From: Euglena gracilis
Taxonomy: Eukaryota > Euglenida > Euglenophyceae > Euglenales
Direction: 5' to 3'
Assembly: GCA_039621445.1 (NCBI GenBank)
Contig: CP154956.1
Location: forward strand, 24,726,743-24,790,742
Length of the DNA: 64,000 nt
Under the pieces are notes generated by a model that saw nothing but the letters and a program-made list of their open reading frames with translations, ran no database searches and was not told the origin of the DNA. The position numbers were made by a program, and so were the translations under genes. Each line of letters opens with the position of its first letter. The stretch's first letter is position 1. This document shows, piece after piece, positions 1 through 13,134 of the stretch.

Positions 1-2333
1 GAGACGAGTGAACAATACAAGTGTGTGCGGATAACCGCGTAAAACGAAACAAGAGGTGACAGACAACGGAGTTAAGTGTTTAGGCGGTTATCCGCGCACA
101 ATGCACTAGTACGCGGATTACCGCCTAAAAGTGGAAGCAAAGCCTGGTACGCGGATTACCGCGTACCATGACACAAACAGTTGATGATTGATGGGAGGGA
201 ATCCGCCTGGTATGTGTGTATACGTGGTGAGTGTAAGGCGACTGGGTGTAAGCGGGAATCCGTGTGGCCGGGTTAAGGGTGGGCAGAAAAAGGACAGCAT
301 TTGTGGACGATGGGATGGGGGTAGAAGATGGAAACCACCCTAGAAATGAAGTCTGCCGGTTTGTTGGCAAAGTTTTGCAACCCTACTTGTGACACCAGTC
401 ACAGGCGTGAATCTTTGCAAAAGACACGAACGACAGACTTTGTTGCCAAGTCGCCAGGCAGTTTGCAACTGAATGGCGTCTGGCGTGTTGTGGTGAGTTT
501 GAGGGGTGGAGGTTTATGAAAACCAGGGAGAGGAGACTGCACCAGCAGGGGTTGACTAAACGAGGAGAGACGGCCAGCCCTTAAACTTGGGCACTCAGAG
601 CAGGGGTGGTTCCCAAAAGGACCGGAGACATTTGTGTCGAGAGTGGTTAGATGGATGGAAGCCAGATGCATCGGGTCAAACATCGACCCGGCGTTGGTTG
701 AGAACGACCGCCTTCTGGTTTACCCCCCCCTCCCACACGGCTTCTGACGGTGGAGACCACCGTTCCCTCCTCCGGAGGCATGTTGCCGACCTCAAAGAAA
801 GAAGAGCCAGAAAAAAAAGAGGTGGTTTGGGCATTTTGCCTGAAATTCAGCAAAAACTGCAACTTTTCAAAGGAAAAATGCTGTAACACTGTTTCAAAAA
901 ACAATTGAAAAGGCCTTGATTTTCTCAGAACCTGGAGGACTTCTTCCGAAAACCCCCCGAAATTGTTCGACTGCTGCCACCAACTGCTGAAACAGGAGTT
1001 TCTCCGTCCATATCTTGAATCACTTCTTCGAAGCCTTCCCCAAACCCTGATTTTGGGCCACCAAGACCGTTGGGTTCCAGGAGGAGGGCTCTGGGAGGTG
1101 CTTTTGTTCCTCCTGAGAAATCAACCTCGGTTTTTTGGCCATTTTTCGGGACGTTAACAAAACATCTTCTCTACCGCAGCTCACCCGGCCTGGCAACTGA
1201 CACGTGCGTTCCACTGCTGTCCCTGCAGCCACCCCTTCAGCACTAGCCAGGGGGAACATTACTGCGTCCGAATTGCAGAGGAGGGTGTCCACCTCCTGCT
1301 CAAATGCCAGGCGGGTTTCCGCCTGCTCGGTTGCTTGCTGTCACGGCGCGCAGCAGCCACAGCTCCCTTTCACACTGTTCCAACCAACTTTCAAAAACGC
1401 TGTCGCCACACGTCACCACTGACACCCACTTTGGGACACCAAAACATCACAAAACACAACCCATCAGGACAGCAACAAGCTCCACGCGGGTTTCCGCCCA
1501 AACCTCATCTGTGCAGAAACCCGCGCAAACTAAAAACGAAGTAGGCGGATAACCGCGCACTGCCATCGTTCAATAACGCCCCAAAGTCCTCCTCCTCTCC
1601 CCCAAACCTGTTCATTAACAACTTCACGTGATGACCCACTTCTGGAGGTTTCTGCGCGTTCCCACTTCCCGCTCCCACGTGTCATCCACAAACACGAACT
1701 GTTCTCTTTCTCAAACCCTTCTGCGCGGGTTTCCGCCTGAGGAATCATCACTTCTGTACGCGGTAAACCGTGTAACCTCGTTTTTAACGTTATTCCCAGT
1801 CCAGTGCCCTCCGTTAGGGCAGCATCTCTTCATCACAAAAACTCATTTTGCGCGGTTTACCGCTTAAACCATCCCTTTCCAGAAATTGTAGCATCTGTTG
1901 GGCAGTGCTGTGTGTTCACCTCCCCCGTCACTGGACGTCGGCACTCACGAGAGGTTCAAAAATGCGCGGGTTGCTTAAGCGGTTGCCTCTTCTTCACCTG
2001 CAACACCGTGTCACCCCCTCCAGAGGGGGGGTCCGACAGCAACGCCAAACAACCCGGGCTCCGGTGGCCAGGTGTTCTCCGGCTGTTTTCTGTTTTTCAA
2101 AATTTCAGGGCGTTCCAGGGGGGTGTTTTCCAAAACCCCCCCTAAAACGACCATAAATTCTCAATATCGCCACTTTGTCAAAATGCTTAAAATGGACCCT
2201 TAACGACCCAAATTTTCGTGCTGGTGCCATCCTCTCAAAATTTCGAGCACATAACAGTGAGTTTCGTAAACGGAAACCCGCGCACCCCAAGCGTGCAAAA
2301 AATCGCAAAAAATTTGGGCAATTCGCGCCGCCT
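1..2333. repeat. GCGG-N4-CCGC palindrome element, copy 1 (left-truncated by window)
   Basis: This segment is colinear with about 57,258-60,213 in the same orientation. It carries a series of 12-bp inverted repeats of the form GCGG-N4-CCGC: 27-38 (ATAA centre), 84-95 (TTAT), 113-124 (ATTA), 151-162 (ATTA), 1311-1322 (GTTT), 1486-1497 (GTTT), 1545-1556 (ATAA), 1725-1736 (GTTT) and 1852-1863 (TTTA). Degenerate ones are at 195-206, 252-263, 1513-1524 and 1760-1771. Several are followed by TAA or TAAA. The interior at about 540-1,240 is unlike the other copy. The homology stops just after GCGCCGCCT at about 2,333. I see no convincing coding exon in it; the ORFs containing GFPP are simply translations of the palindrome. 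Confidence 0.8.
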
Positions 2334-3215
2334 AAGAATGAAGGCAGCCCACTGTGTCACTCATCGCTGAAAAAAAGAAACAAAATGAATCACCATCATA
2401 ATGCAACTGCAGAGAAGGCAGTCATGTGGAGAATTTGTTCAACCTGGGGAGGGGGTCTCGTTGTGGCCAGGGGGGCATAACCCCATCCCGGAGTGGGGGG
2501 GGGGCGTGCCTGGCAGTGAGCCTGAAAATGCGTTAACGATCAGTTGCCCTGGTCCCTTGCCCTTTTCCAGGCAACTGGTGAGTTCAATTTCTTTCTCGAT
2601 AAACACCTCACTAAAGAACAAAGTAAATAATATTATCCTTTCCAGTCGATTTGCCTCCTCAATCAACACTGGTTGGTTCCCAGGCCATGTCAGTGGTGTT
2701 AGCGTCTGCAGTGTGGGGCAACAGATGACAGGGGTGGGTGGAGGCGTGTTCTATGCTAAGGGGTTGCAATGGGTGCATCCCAGTCAGCGTTATCATCACT
2801 TTCCACCTGGCACCTTTGGTGCTGAATCGCCTGTACTGAATGCCCAAACACTTTGGCCATACCCCGCTTCCCCAGAGGGGGGGATCGGATATTGGTGCAT
2901 TGAACACTTGCACAGGCAGGCATCCCAGGGTTTGATAAAAAGAGGGCGACACGAGTTTTTAGGTCGGGAAGGTACCCCGGGGAGAACACGCAGTCTGTTG
3001 CAATATTCTAAAATTTGTTGAGGAGAACACGCAGTCTGTTGCGATATTCCAAAATTTGTGCTTTTGCAAACCTCGGTTTGGGTTTGGGTTGAATGTTTGG
3101 TCGAACCCACAATGTGAGTTCAATATAAGGGCAGGTGGGACCAACCCCAGAAGGCCTGAAAGACACATTCGAAAAGATGTATACACCAAAGCATTTAAGA
3201 CAAGATGGGGGTCCC
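2334..3215. other. Stretch without recognisable gene
   Basis: No GC3-rich exon is seen here. There is a short direct repeat: GGAGAACACGCAGTCTGTTG followed by a near-identical CRATATTCYAAAATTTGT tail at about 2,981-3,018 and again at 3,021-3,058. If the large minus-strand gene to the right continues, this is probably intronic. Confidence 0.4.
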
Positions 3216-3221
3216 AGAACC

Positions 3222-6200
3222 CCTGGACCGGCGGGCAGGCACCACCTGCGTCCCATCTGGCAGGGTGGGGGTCACGTCGCCCCCTGTCGCGGCGTCGTAC
3301 AGCTGCACCCGCCACATCGGGCCCGCCAAATGGTCCGGTACGGTGAGGGCATTGGTGGCCGGGCCAGGGAGGGCAGGGGCTGTTGGAGGGTTTGTCCAAG
3401 GAAAGCATTGCCTCACCCCCCATGTCCAAGCTCCGGGGCTGTCTACAAAACCCCTTGGCACTCACCTTTCTATTCGGGTGGTGGTTATCCTCCCTCTGGT
3501 CCGCTGTTCCGGTGCTTGTCGATGTTATCGGGTTACACAAGCGGGGGAGGGGGGTAAAAGCGTCCCGTGCCACAGCAGTTTCCAAGAATGTGGTTTGAAC
3601 CTGGTTGGGTATCGCTGGCAAGGAGGTGCAGAAGACCCGTCACGGCGTTAGTTCAATTGGAGGCAGGAGCATGTCCGAAAGAAGGGCATGTGGGGAGGTG
3701 GGTCAGATACCCCCCCTCTAGTCCAGGAGGGGGGACCCCCTCCTGTGCAGTGGCGTGGTCCAGGTGACCGAAAAATTTTGACAAAAAAATCGGCCATAGG
3801 TGCCATTTAAGCACTTTTTTCTGGCTGAAATTTGCCAAAATTCCAAAAATTGAGGTGCAGGGTACCCCCTAGGTCGGTCCGGACCCCCCTCCGGTCCAGG
3901 AGGGGAGAACACCCTCCCCCCCTCTAACATGTACACCCTCTTCACATCAAACTTTGAGCAGCAGCGACCCGCCCAGACAGTGGTACCGCAGGAGGATCGA
4001 AGTCAGCCCGATGTGAACCACTGGCCAGAGTTTTTGGGCATCTGAAAAAAATGGGGAGAAGGGGGGTTTTGTTCAAAGTCCAACCCCCCTTTCAGGCGCC
4101 CTTCCCGCTTTCCACCTTTTCAGAATGGAGAACAGACAGGACCAATGGGGAAAATTTGCCTCGCAAATTCCTTTTGCTTTCAAGCTTTCTGATGCCTCAC
4201 ATCTGAAAGTCAAAGAGGCCTCATTTCAAGTCAAAGAGCTGTTTGCTTGTACAATGGAACCCTCAAAGAAAGATGGCGCATAGCTGTAATCCTTGTAATT
4301 CATACCCACCACCAATCCGCCGCTTGGAAAAGGAATGGAAACACAGCCTGGGTACACTGCATCCCCGCAGTGTCCTACCCGTGGCCCGAGCGCAGTCCTC
4401 CGCAACTTGTGTGGAGGCGACGGTGATGGTGTCCGGCAGGGTCTTCACGATGGAGTCCAGCCAGAAGCCGTTGGCCACCACCCGCCGCCAGGACCCCCCC
4501 CCCCCCGGCGGGGTCTTCTGACGAACCGCTGGGTTGTTGTAGCCAGAGGCTACCGAAACCAAAAAAAACCAATCTGTCCCGAAGCGGAAGGCCTGGTTTA
4601 AGGGTCGACCCCTCCCGGTTGGACCAACCCACCACAGCAACGTGCAAGGACTCTGGAAAAACTGAACATATCCGAGGAAGAAGGGGCCAACCTCACATGG
4701 GGTTTCCGGGATTCTTGTTCGGCCCTGGACCCAACCACACTGCATGAGAACCCCAGCGCCGGCAGGGTGCGAGGGGCGGCCTGGGCAGTGCACAAGGGCA
4801 CGCTGGCCGTCGTCCAGGTACGTGGCCTGCAGGGGCACCATCTGCCGGGCGGTGGTGGTGAGGTGCTGGGCGGCGTCCGTCGGTCCCAGCGGAGGGGGCC
4901 CATTACTGGTGGTGCTGGAGGACGCATGTGCACCGCTCCGCCCAGGGCGTCTGTTTGTAAACTCGGCCCATTGAATACCTCCCTTCCCAAGAAACTGTCT
5001 CCAGACAGGTCAGTGTGTGTGTGTGTGTGTGTGAGTGTGTGAGTGTGTGTGCAAATGTATGCCAATGCACACACATGTACGTGTGTGTATGTGTGATGCA
5101 TATCTAGAAAATATGTATATGTGGCAAATATACACTTTAAACCCCCCCCGGGGGGTATTAAAGCGCACCGTTGGTTGGCCACAGTTCCTTGGGGTTAGTA
5201 GAGGTGTTGGGTTTGGGTTGGGACTGGCCTAAACCCCAACCTCACTCTCCTGGCGCATCCTCCCTGGGCCGGCCGAACTCACGGCCAGCCATTGACCTTA
5301 ACTGTGTGCATTCACTAACCCCAGGGTACCGTGGCAAAACGGGGTGCGCTTCAATCGGGGGAGGGGGATGTGCTAGCCAGCCTCGGAATATGTGCAAAAA
5401 TGAACAAAAAAATGCGCATTTCGGGGAAAAAAATGCTCATTTTGGGGAAAATGCGCAAAAATGTGCAACATCAGAGAGAAAAGGCGCAAAAGTGACAAAT
5501 GCAAAAAAAAACTCAGCAAATTTAAAAAGAAATTACATTGTAATAAGAGGAAAGTGTCAAAATCAACAAAAAAGCAAAATTAAAAAAAACTACGGCTGTA
5601 CAAAATTACAAAAATGGACAAAAAAATGCGAAAATTGGGGGAAAACTGCAAAAAAAATGAAAAAAATGAAAAAACAAAAAACGCCGAAAAGAATTGAAAA
5701 AAAGTTCAAAAATTCGAATTTCTTGAAAATTTCGAAAAAAATGTGCAAAAGATGCGAGAAAATGCAAAAAAAAATGTGCTGTGCATCCCTCCCCATTTAA
5801 TAGAATATTAGTGTGCACTTGCCATGCATGCATGTATAGAGGCAAGGAGAAGGAGAAGAGTATCCCAGGGGGTCCTGGTCAGGGGGCCGGAATCCACAAT
5901 TTCGAGGCGTTAGGACAAAGAATATTCATAGTTTTGTGGTCAAAAGCAGCCAGAAACCAATGTGAACTGTTTTTTTTCCAGGTTGGAAAATGAATGGACA
6001 AAAATGAAAAATCCATGAAATTGTTAGAGAACAGGTGGAGGGTACAAGGAGAGGAGGGGACTGTACAGAAAATGTCGAGGGCCCTGGTGCTTGCGGGACG
6101 CCTGTGTGGACTGACAACTCCCACGCCTCGTTTCTGGCGTCTGCCCACCACAGTGCAGAGTGGGGGAGCATGGCACCCCCGCTGCCCATCACGCACGCCG

Positions 6201-9200
6201 CGAAGCACGCGCCGCCCACCTCGGACCGCAGGCAGCCGATGTCGCGCATCGGGAGGACGGCCGCCAACTGGCGCTGTGCTGCCTCCACCGCGGCGAGGAG
6301 CGTGCTGGTCGCATTGCCCCCGGGCTGCCTTTCGCCTTCCACCCCCCCCCCTCGATGTGGGGGACTTCCTAAAGCAACCTTTTTGTTGCCCGACAGCGCT
6401 GTGCTGCTCATCCCAAAAACCTCACCACCCCTGGGGGTCAAATTTGCCCCCTACCCCCCCCCCCTCAGGGCATGAGGTTGGGGTGAACCTCCCCCATTTC
6501 CTAAGAGCCAGAAAAAATGGGTAAGAACCAGTTTGGAGGGTGGGGATGGGCCGATTCTGCAAAAATATGGGGAAGAACTAGAGGGTTGGTGCTAGAGCAA
6601 GGGGTGAAACCCCTGACTTTCGCGAAAGAGGAACTGTCCCTTCATTTTTGGGGTCCATTATTCAGCTTGTTATTCAGCTTGTAGGCACTGGGATGCAAAA
6701 ATCCACAAAAACTTACCACATTGAACCTTCAGAAGTTCCTGTGATGCCAGAGCGTTCAAGGTTTTATCAAAAGAATACACAAGAAAAATGATCACTGGGA
6801 TGCTGACCTACTGAAAGGGTAAGAAACAGGGGGGAGGTGCTTAGACAAAACCTGTGCTTTGACAAAGGGGGGGGGTCTTTCTTATAATAATAAAAAAACA
6901 AGCCCGGTTGCCACCCATCGGATCGTCGAGGCTCTGTGGCGCGAATTTCGCAGCAGTGGGCTGCACAGCGACGGCCCTCTGGCTGAGTTTGGAGCGGCTT
7001 GAGATAGAAAGGGGAAACAAATAAAGTAGGAAGAAGGTTCGGAGAGAGAAAAAAAGGAAGGAAACAAGTGGGAACCAAAAACTGCTGCACAACGCAACAC
7101 GTGGCAAAGGTCCGAGCTCATCTGTGAAGCGTCTTGAATGAGTGGCGTGCACTTACAAAGGGACACTGCTGAATGAGTGAGACTTGTGCGTCGCATCCGC
7201 ATTGGCGGCTCTGGGGCAGGCGGAGGGCCGGGCGGTGGAGCCGGGGTAGGCGCGCCACAGGTCCCGCGACGCCTGCACCGTGGGCTGGGAGAGCCGCCGC
7301 AGTACCGCGCCGTACACCTCCGCCGAGGCCTGGATGGCCGCCGCCAGGGCGTCCCTTGAGGTGGGACACCCCCCCCCCCCCGGACTTGGGAGGGTCCAGC
7401 TCAGCTGGAGAGATTCAGGCTGGGTGGGAAAAGGCTGCCGCCGGGCTGGACCCCCGGTGCCCTCCGGCTTAAACGACGCCCTGGCCGCCGAGCTGACCCC
7501 GGCCATGGCCAGCAGCGTGCGGAAGAGGGCCACCACCTTGGCGTCGTACTGCGTCACCGCACCGCGCCGCCGCAGGTGTGGCCTGGCCCCCCTACGGACC
7601 TTGCCACAGGACTCGGACTCGGCTCAAATTATAAGCGGTGAGGCAGATGGCGACACATTCGGCGGGGGGGGGGGCTTTGCCGCGGTTTTACCATCGCCCG
7701 CTTGACGATACGGGGGTCAAGGTTCGACGCACAAAAAGCGGGGGGGGGGCGGTGCTTCCCCAAAGCATCAACGTCCTAAACCCCCCCCAAATAGCATTGC
7801 ACTGCAGCACGGCCACCTCCGGCGGGGGGGGGGGCAGCACTATTTGGACCCTGACGTACTATTGGACTGGTGCCTCTTAGTCCCGGCCTATCACCATAAG
7901 CACCCTTTTGCCAACTCAATTTCCGACTCTGAGGCTAGCGAGGTGCACTCTGGTGCCCCCAGCCTGTCGGATTGGTCCGCTTCCGCTTCTGCAGCATCAC
8001 ATCATGATACATGCAGCTGCACAAGGCGTAACGTGTCACGCTTGTGCATGCCTGCTATGCGTTTCGCATTGCTTTGTTTTGGGGGGGTGCAGCACTATTG
8101 GACCCTCGCTTCATCCGGCGGGGGTGCAGCACTATTTGGACCCGCAGCTCCATTGGCCCCGCAGCACTATTAGGGGGGGGGGGGGTTAGTCAAAATGAAT
8201 GAATTTTTCAGCGTGGCGTTTGCACCAAAGAAATGCCACAAAACGGTTGAAATAGCATCCCTGAGCATTGAGCAGAGTGGTGCTCGAGCAATGGGGCCCA
8301 TATGTCGACCAGGATGTGAGGCCCACGACACGGCGGTCAGCCGCAGAAACTCGTCCACGTCCGCCGGCACCACCCACTGCGCCACGCCATCGACAAACGC
8401 CCCGAGCTCATCGGTGGTCAGCGTCGTGGCGGCCAGCGTCTGCAGCACGTCGAAGGCGCGCCCCGGCAATGGTTGGGTTTCACAAACAGCGCCACACTGG
8501 GAAATCTGTTTGGGGGAAAAAAAACTTGCCTGAATCCGATTTGTGGTGCCCGCAACATTTGAACATTTGAATCAGCTTCCTTGCGGCCGATTTATGAGAG
8601 AAATGGATTGCCTTCTGGGAAATCCATTTCATGGGCAGCAAGAGTCAGGCAGATGAGAAAGCTCTCCATCAGGCGCTCGCTTGGATTGGCAACACCGCCG
8701 ATACACATCGTGGCTGATGGGACGCAGCTGGGGAGGGTCATCTCGCCGTAGTCCACCCCGGCATTCTGCCCGGATGAAGGCCGCAACGTCTTGCGCACGG
8801 CACACTGCAGGCACGAGGTGACGCTGTACCCGTAGGCGTCGGTGGCGCGGGTGATGATGACGATGTCGAGGGCAGGGGGGGGGCCTCCAATGGCAATGAA
8901 GTCGCTCAAGAGGGAGCCACCAAGCTACTGAGCCGCGTGAAGGGCAACCCAATACCTTTCAGGGTTTCAGGTCAGCCAACGTGTCAAGAAAGACCAGGAC
9001 CCACGCTGACCGACCTCGGTGGCCTCCATCGGCATCGTCACCGGCACGGTGGTGTTCACCGCGTCGGGCGTCAGGCGGAACAGATTGTCGGAGGACGACG
9101 CAACGTAGAACCACAATGAGTACATCAACTGGATGCCGAGGGAATGCTGACAGGGCCACGTGCAGGATGGCAGTGCGGTTCAGTGGCAGTGCCTCTCCCG

Positions 9201-12200
9201 GTGCCCAGCGATATCCTGACCCCAGGGGTTTTCGGCCATGGGGGGTGAACTTGCGAGCTTTTCAGCACTTCTCCCATCCTTGGACACGGAGTTCATGACC
9301 TTCTTGCCACAATTCCAAAGAATTTGCAAGGCCTCGAAAAACATTTCCTCCCAGGTCTTGGCCAAATGACAACAGGCCCAAAGCTCCAATAATGAGACAA
9401 AAATAATCAAACCTCTTTCACTGAAGATTGCACATCCCTGTTTTTTTTCAAAAAAGCGTCAAAAATCTATTCATTCAGCCTTTGTGGTCCCGGGGGGGGG
9501 GGTCCTGCGTTTTCGAAAACCACAATAATTGTGGCTCAGGAGGGGGGAGAAAAAAGGGATGATTGTGATTGGTAACTGGGTCGTCATCCTTCACCGCCGG
9601 AAAAAAAAATCAGAATTGCAGGGCAGCACATGAGCGAGTGCATGAAGACAGATCTGTGTGAAGGAGAGGGTGAGAGATCAGAGTAAGTTTCCCGAAGCGG
9701 AGCATTTTTGCATGCAGAAAAAAAAGAGGTGCATTTTTACATGCAGAAAAAAAGAGGTGCGCCCGTGGCCGGGACCAGCCGCTGATGATGGCGGTGTAGT
9801 TGCGGCCGGCCACCCAGTCCGCCGGGGCACGGCCAGAGCCGTCCAGGACGGCGGTGGTGGCCAGCACCCCGTTGGGCCCGCGGTTGATGAGCACCGTGCA
9901 CTGTCGGTCCCGGGACAGCGGTGCCACGCCAGTCTCCCAGCCCCGGCGGCATGGCCGGAGGGGAAAGGGAGGGCGGGGCGGGCGGGGTCAAAACTGGAAT
10001 GGCAAAATGGAAACACCAAGAATACTGCAAACTGCTTCGTTTTCTTTCGTGGCTGGGTGCCCCATGTGTTCTCCCCAAATACCTCCATCAACCCGTGCGC
10101 AACGAAGCCTCGGCACATAAATGAAACCCACGCTTTTGTGTGTGATACCCAATCACCACGTCCCAGACATTATCAGGAAAAAAAGGACTGGTGTGAGAGT
10201 GGCATTGCTGTTGGCAAGCTGCAGCGTGATGGTCGCCGTCAGAGTGAATAGCGACGCAGTGGTGGAGGCGAAGTAGGACTGCGGGTGCAGGCCCCACGAG
10301 CTCCGTCAGCAAGGATGAGTCATCCCCATGACAGTGTACACCAACCATCCCTGATGGATCGTCCCCGTCGTTGGCGCAAACCCCACTCAGCACAAAAAAA
10401 GTTCCGCAGAGGGGTTTAAAAGAGCTGTGCAGACCAACTCCACCACAGAGACATCTGGGAAGAGCCTTTCGGCAGATCCGCTGAGAGGCTTGAGGCGCAG
10501 AACGATTTTATTTGCGAAAAAAGCGAAACGGGTCGGATATGGCAATATTCTGTTTCCAGATGCCCTGGGTTTTTGCAGAGATACTGTGCGGAGCACGACC
10601 CCCCCCCCCCCAGCTCCCCTGCTGAGTGGCCGGGAGAGGTAGGGCCTCGGCGAGACAGTCACCACCGCCTGCTCCAGGGTGGTCGTCACCAAAGGGACTC
10701 CGCTGCTCGCAGCCCAGGCGACGGCCCCAGGGGACGTCCCACGCCGGGCGGGGGGTTGGCTCTCCGGGGCGTGCGCAGTCCCCTTCCCCAGGGAAGTGAG
10801 ACAGAATGGGGTTGGGACGGCTCGGACCAACCACAATGCGCCCGGAATGACTGCAGTGGTTTCGCCGTTCTCTTCAAAAAAATTCCGTTTGCGGCCACCG
10901 GGCAAGTTCCCCGCCGGGTTCGGTGCATCCGGTGCGTTTGGGCCTGTCCTTCACCAGAGGGGTGGCCCCTCAGACGGCGGAAATGCCCTGGCCGGCCTTG
11001 AGCGTCGCCGCGGTGGTGTCACCGGAGAGCCCCACGGTGGCCTCGAACCCGTCGCTGTCCTTCTGGGCCAGCACGCAGCTGTCGGTGGGGGCAGGCGGCC
11101 CTGTCCCGGTCATTTCTCTCCCGAACGGCGGGAGCCCCAAGAGGCATCGGAGTGGTCGGAGTGGGTGGAATTGCTGGCAACGACGCACGGACCGGTGGGA
11201 GGGGACACCTGGCGCAATTGTTCAGGTGAGAGATTTCCAGACAAGACTGGCGTTTCGGGGGCCACAACGTTGCTTCCAAACATGCCAAGGCGTAGCTTTC
11301 AGCATCGGGACGGGTCAGCAGCGCCAGGGGGGGCCACCTGGCCACCAGGGACCTGAAAGCTGAGGCTCCGGATGAAGGGCTCCGGGTACACGGTGACCCG
11401 GGAGGTGATCGTGGCGCGGGGCTCCTTCCCCTCGTCCACCACCGCCCAGAAGGAAACCTGCACCGGCGCCGCCGCCGTGAAAGCGGTCCGCAGGGCCGTC
11501 CACCGGCACCGGACGGGGCTGTCCCACAACCGGGCGGGTTGCGATGATGGAGAGGCAGCAGGTGTGATCTGGCCAGGTCTGCTGAGCCCAGCCCTGGGGA
11601 ACGCGGGGGGGGGGGGGGCGTCCACCTGGGCAAACAAATGCCAAACAAAACAAGCCTGGGCCGCCAGGGGCCAACAGAGCTTCATTTTGAGACCTGGGGG
11701 GGTCCCACCCACCCATCCTGCCTGGGTCCGCTCCGGAGGCCGGGCCGGGAGGAACCTCCAAAAAAATTGGGCCGGCCAAAGGTATTTTCCAAAAATTCCA
11801 AAAAAAATGGCAGAACCAATACCCAGCCCCCAGCCCCGGACCATACACTTTTGTTCGACCCCCGGGGGAGGGGAGTCACTTCCACTCTTCCAAAAACCAG
11901 TCAGTCAGTGTGAAAAACCAGTCACCCCGGGGGGGGGGGGCGGCCAGCAACTGAGTGATTGAATGCCTCGGACCACCCCCGGGGGTGACGGTGAAAGACG
12001 CCGGTGCCCACCTCCGGCCGGCCCTGGGCGGCGGTGAGGCGCAGGGACAAGGTGCGGGCCTGCCCCGCCGCGAGGGCCGCGGTGGCAGTGGTTGGCAGCG
12101 CCGCGGCGGAGGAGGCCACCCGCACGGTGTGGGCCGCCGTGCCGCGGCTGTTGTTGAAGGCGCACCGGGGGGCAGGGGGGCCGCCCAGTGCACGTGCTTA

Positions 12201-12841
12201 AGGAGCAGATTGGCACACCCCTCTCTGGCACAACGGAGAGCCATCGCGGCCTCAACTTCAGCGGTGCTCGTCCTCAACTGCGGGATGGCGCGCCTCCCCG
12301 TCCCCTCCGAGCGGGTGGCGGGCCCAACTCCCTGGGCCACCAAATTGGTTGGGTCCGGTCACCCTGCAGGGCGTCCCGACGCCATTCCTGCGGGAAACGG
12401 CCCCCGTGCTGCAAGAGTGGGGGTTTGGGGCTCATTGAACGTCCCCCTGGCCGCCACCGCAGGGTGGAGGTGCCGAGCTCCCCCTGCGTCAGGACCACGT
12501 CGCCGGGGCCGCTGCACGCGATGGCCAGCCCGGAAACAGAGGTTTTCTTTGGGACGCGGAGGAGGGGGTCCACACCCACCCGCCCATCCCCTCGGAGGGA
12601 TCGGGGGCCTCACTTGGGACGATTTTGGGGTCCAAACAAAAAAAAATCGGCGCCTTGCGCTGAAAATAGAGAAGCCTCCCCCCTCTGGGGGGTAACAATT
12701 CAGCCTGACCCCTCCCCCCCAGAAGGAGCGGACCCCCTGGGTCACCAAAGCCAAGCAAACCTCTGCCCGGAAACCACCGCACTGTTGGCCACCGTGCCTG
12801 TGCTGTCAGCTGCAGCCACTGTGAAGTACGCCGGCAGGCAA
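3222..12841 (-). CDS. Large extracellular REJ/GAIN (polycystin-1-like) protein, partial, many exons
   Basis: At least fifteen short GC3-rich exons read on the minus strand. Borders that fit in phase: 12,761-12,841 (AYFTVAAADSTGTVANSAVV), 12,458-12,511, 12,012-12,147 (ends LSLRLTAAQGRPE), 11,353-11,457 (VSFWAVVDEGKEPRATITSR) and 10,976-11,062 (KDSDGFEATVGLSGDTT). Less certain exons lie near 10.62-10.73, 10.22-10.30, 9,776-9,900 (CTVLINRGPNGVLATTAV), 9,015-9,150, 8.66-8.88 (contains RATDAYGYSV), 8.33-8.47 (TLTTDELGAFVDGVAQWV), 7.45-7.56, 7.21-7.36, 6.16-6.31, 4.78-4.90, 4.41-4.50 and 3.22-3.38 kb (WRVQLYDAATGGDV). Short beta-sandwich-like segments, a 'TDAYG' strand, then helical segments and a 'LYDAATG' segment recall REJ-to-GAIN regions of polycystin-1-like proteins. 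This would be a surface glycoprotein acting as a receptor or channel subunit. Neither a signal peptide nor membrane helices were found, so both ends are missing. The gene is well supported; the family name is tentative. Confidence 0.6.
3705..3935. repeat. G/C-run element with GGTCCAGGAGGGG words
   Basis: Two inverted or direct copies of a CTAGTCCAGGAGGGG / CCTCCGGTCCAGGAGGGG word and TACCCCC tracts flank an A/T-rich centre containing CGGCCATAGGTGCC (3,791-3,804). Similar 'GGTCCGGACCC' material recurs near 34.63 kb and 44.55-45.2 kb. It is probably one of the intronic element families described in the findings. Confidence 0.4.
5013..5051. repeat. (TG)n microsatellite
   Basis: Dinucleotide tract with a GAGTG interruption, followed by imperfect TG-rich DNA to about 5,095. 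Confidence 0.9.
5391..5775. repeat. A-rich stretch with AAAAATGCGCA words
   Basis: Strongly purine/A-biased on the plus strand, with many variants of AAAATGCGCAAAA and ATGCAAAAAA. Translations in both directions are Lys- or Phe-rich and not credible as proteins. Similar AAAATGRCC-type words fill 16,030-16,310. Confidence 0.5.
11866..11965. repeat. CCAGTCA family element, 3' part
   Basis: Contains CACTTCCACTCTTCCAAAAA, CCAGTCAGTCAGT, a second CCAGTCAC, a C-then-G homopolymer run and CGGCCAGCAACTGAGTGATT. These match the right half of the fuller copies at 15.24, 34.74 and 55.55 kb. Confidence 0.6.
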
Positions 12842-13094
12842 CTGCGTGGCGACCCTGGCGGTGGGGGGGGGGGGCAGAGCAGACCTGCCTGCAGCGTTTC
12901 CGTCCTGGTGGGGGGTGGGGGTGGCACAGCTCAGTGCACTCACCTCACTTGTAGTGGGGTGAAACTTCGGGGAAGAAAATCCTCCCGTGTCCCCTCCATC
13001 GCGCAGGGCAAAAACCTCCTTTGGGCAAAAACGAAATCACAAATCCCCTACTACCCTATGGTGGGGGACGGGCAAAAACTGTCCAATTATTGCC

Positions 13095-13133
<39 letters not shown>
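13095..13133. repeat. (AC)n microsatellite
   Basis: About 18 uninterrupted AC units upstream of the minus-strand gene's first recognised exon. Confidence 0.95.

Positions 13134-13134
<1 letters not shown>

Noticed and set aside
1304-1552. ORFs with repeated GFPP motif as a short repeat protein (also 58.6-58.8 kb)
   Set aside because: GFPP is just GCGGGTTTCCGCC read in one frame; different palindromes fall in different frames and there is no codon bias.
27-1863. GCGG-N4-CCGC as Gal4-type zinc-cluster binding sites
   Set aside because: Gal4-type sites are CGG-Nx-CCG with a fixed spacing for each factor. The conserved outer G and C and the clustering do not specifically support that class, and no such regulator is seen here, so I leave the function open.
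5391-5800. Lys-rich plus-strand and Phe-rich minus-strand ORFs
   Set aside because: A-rich word repeat with no codon structure.
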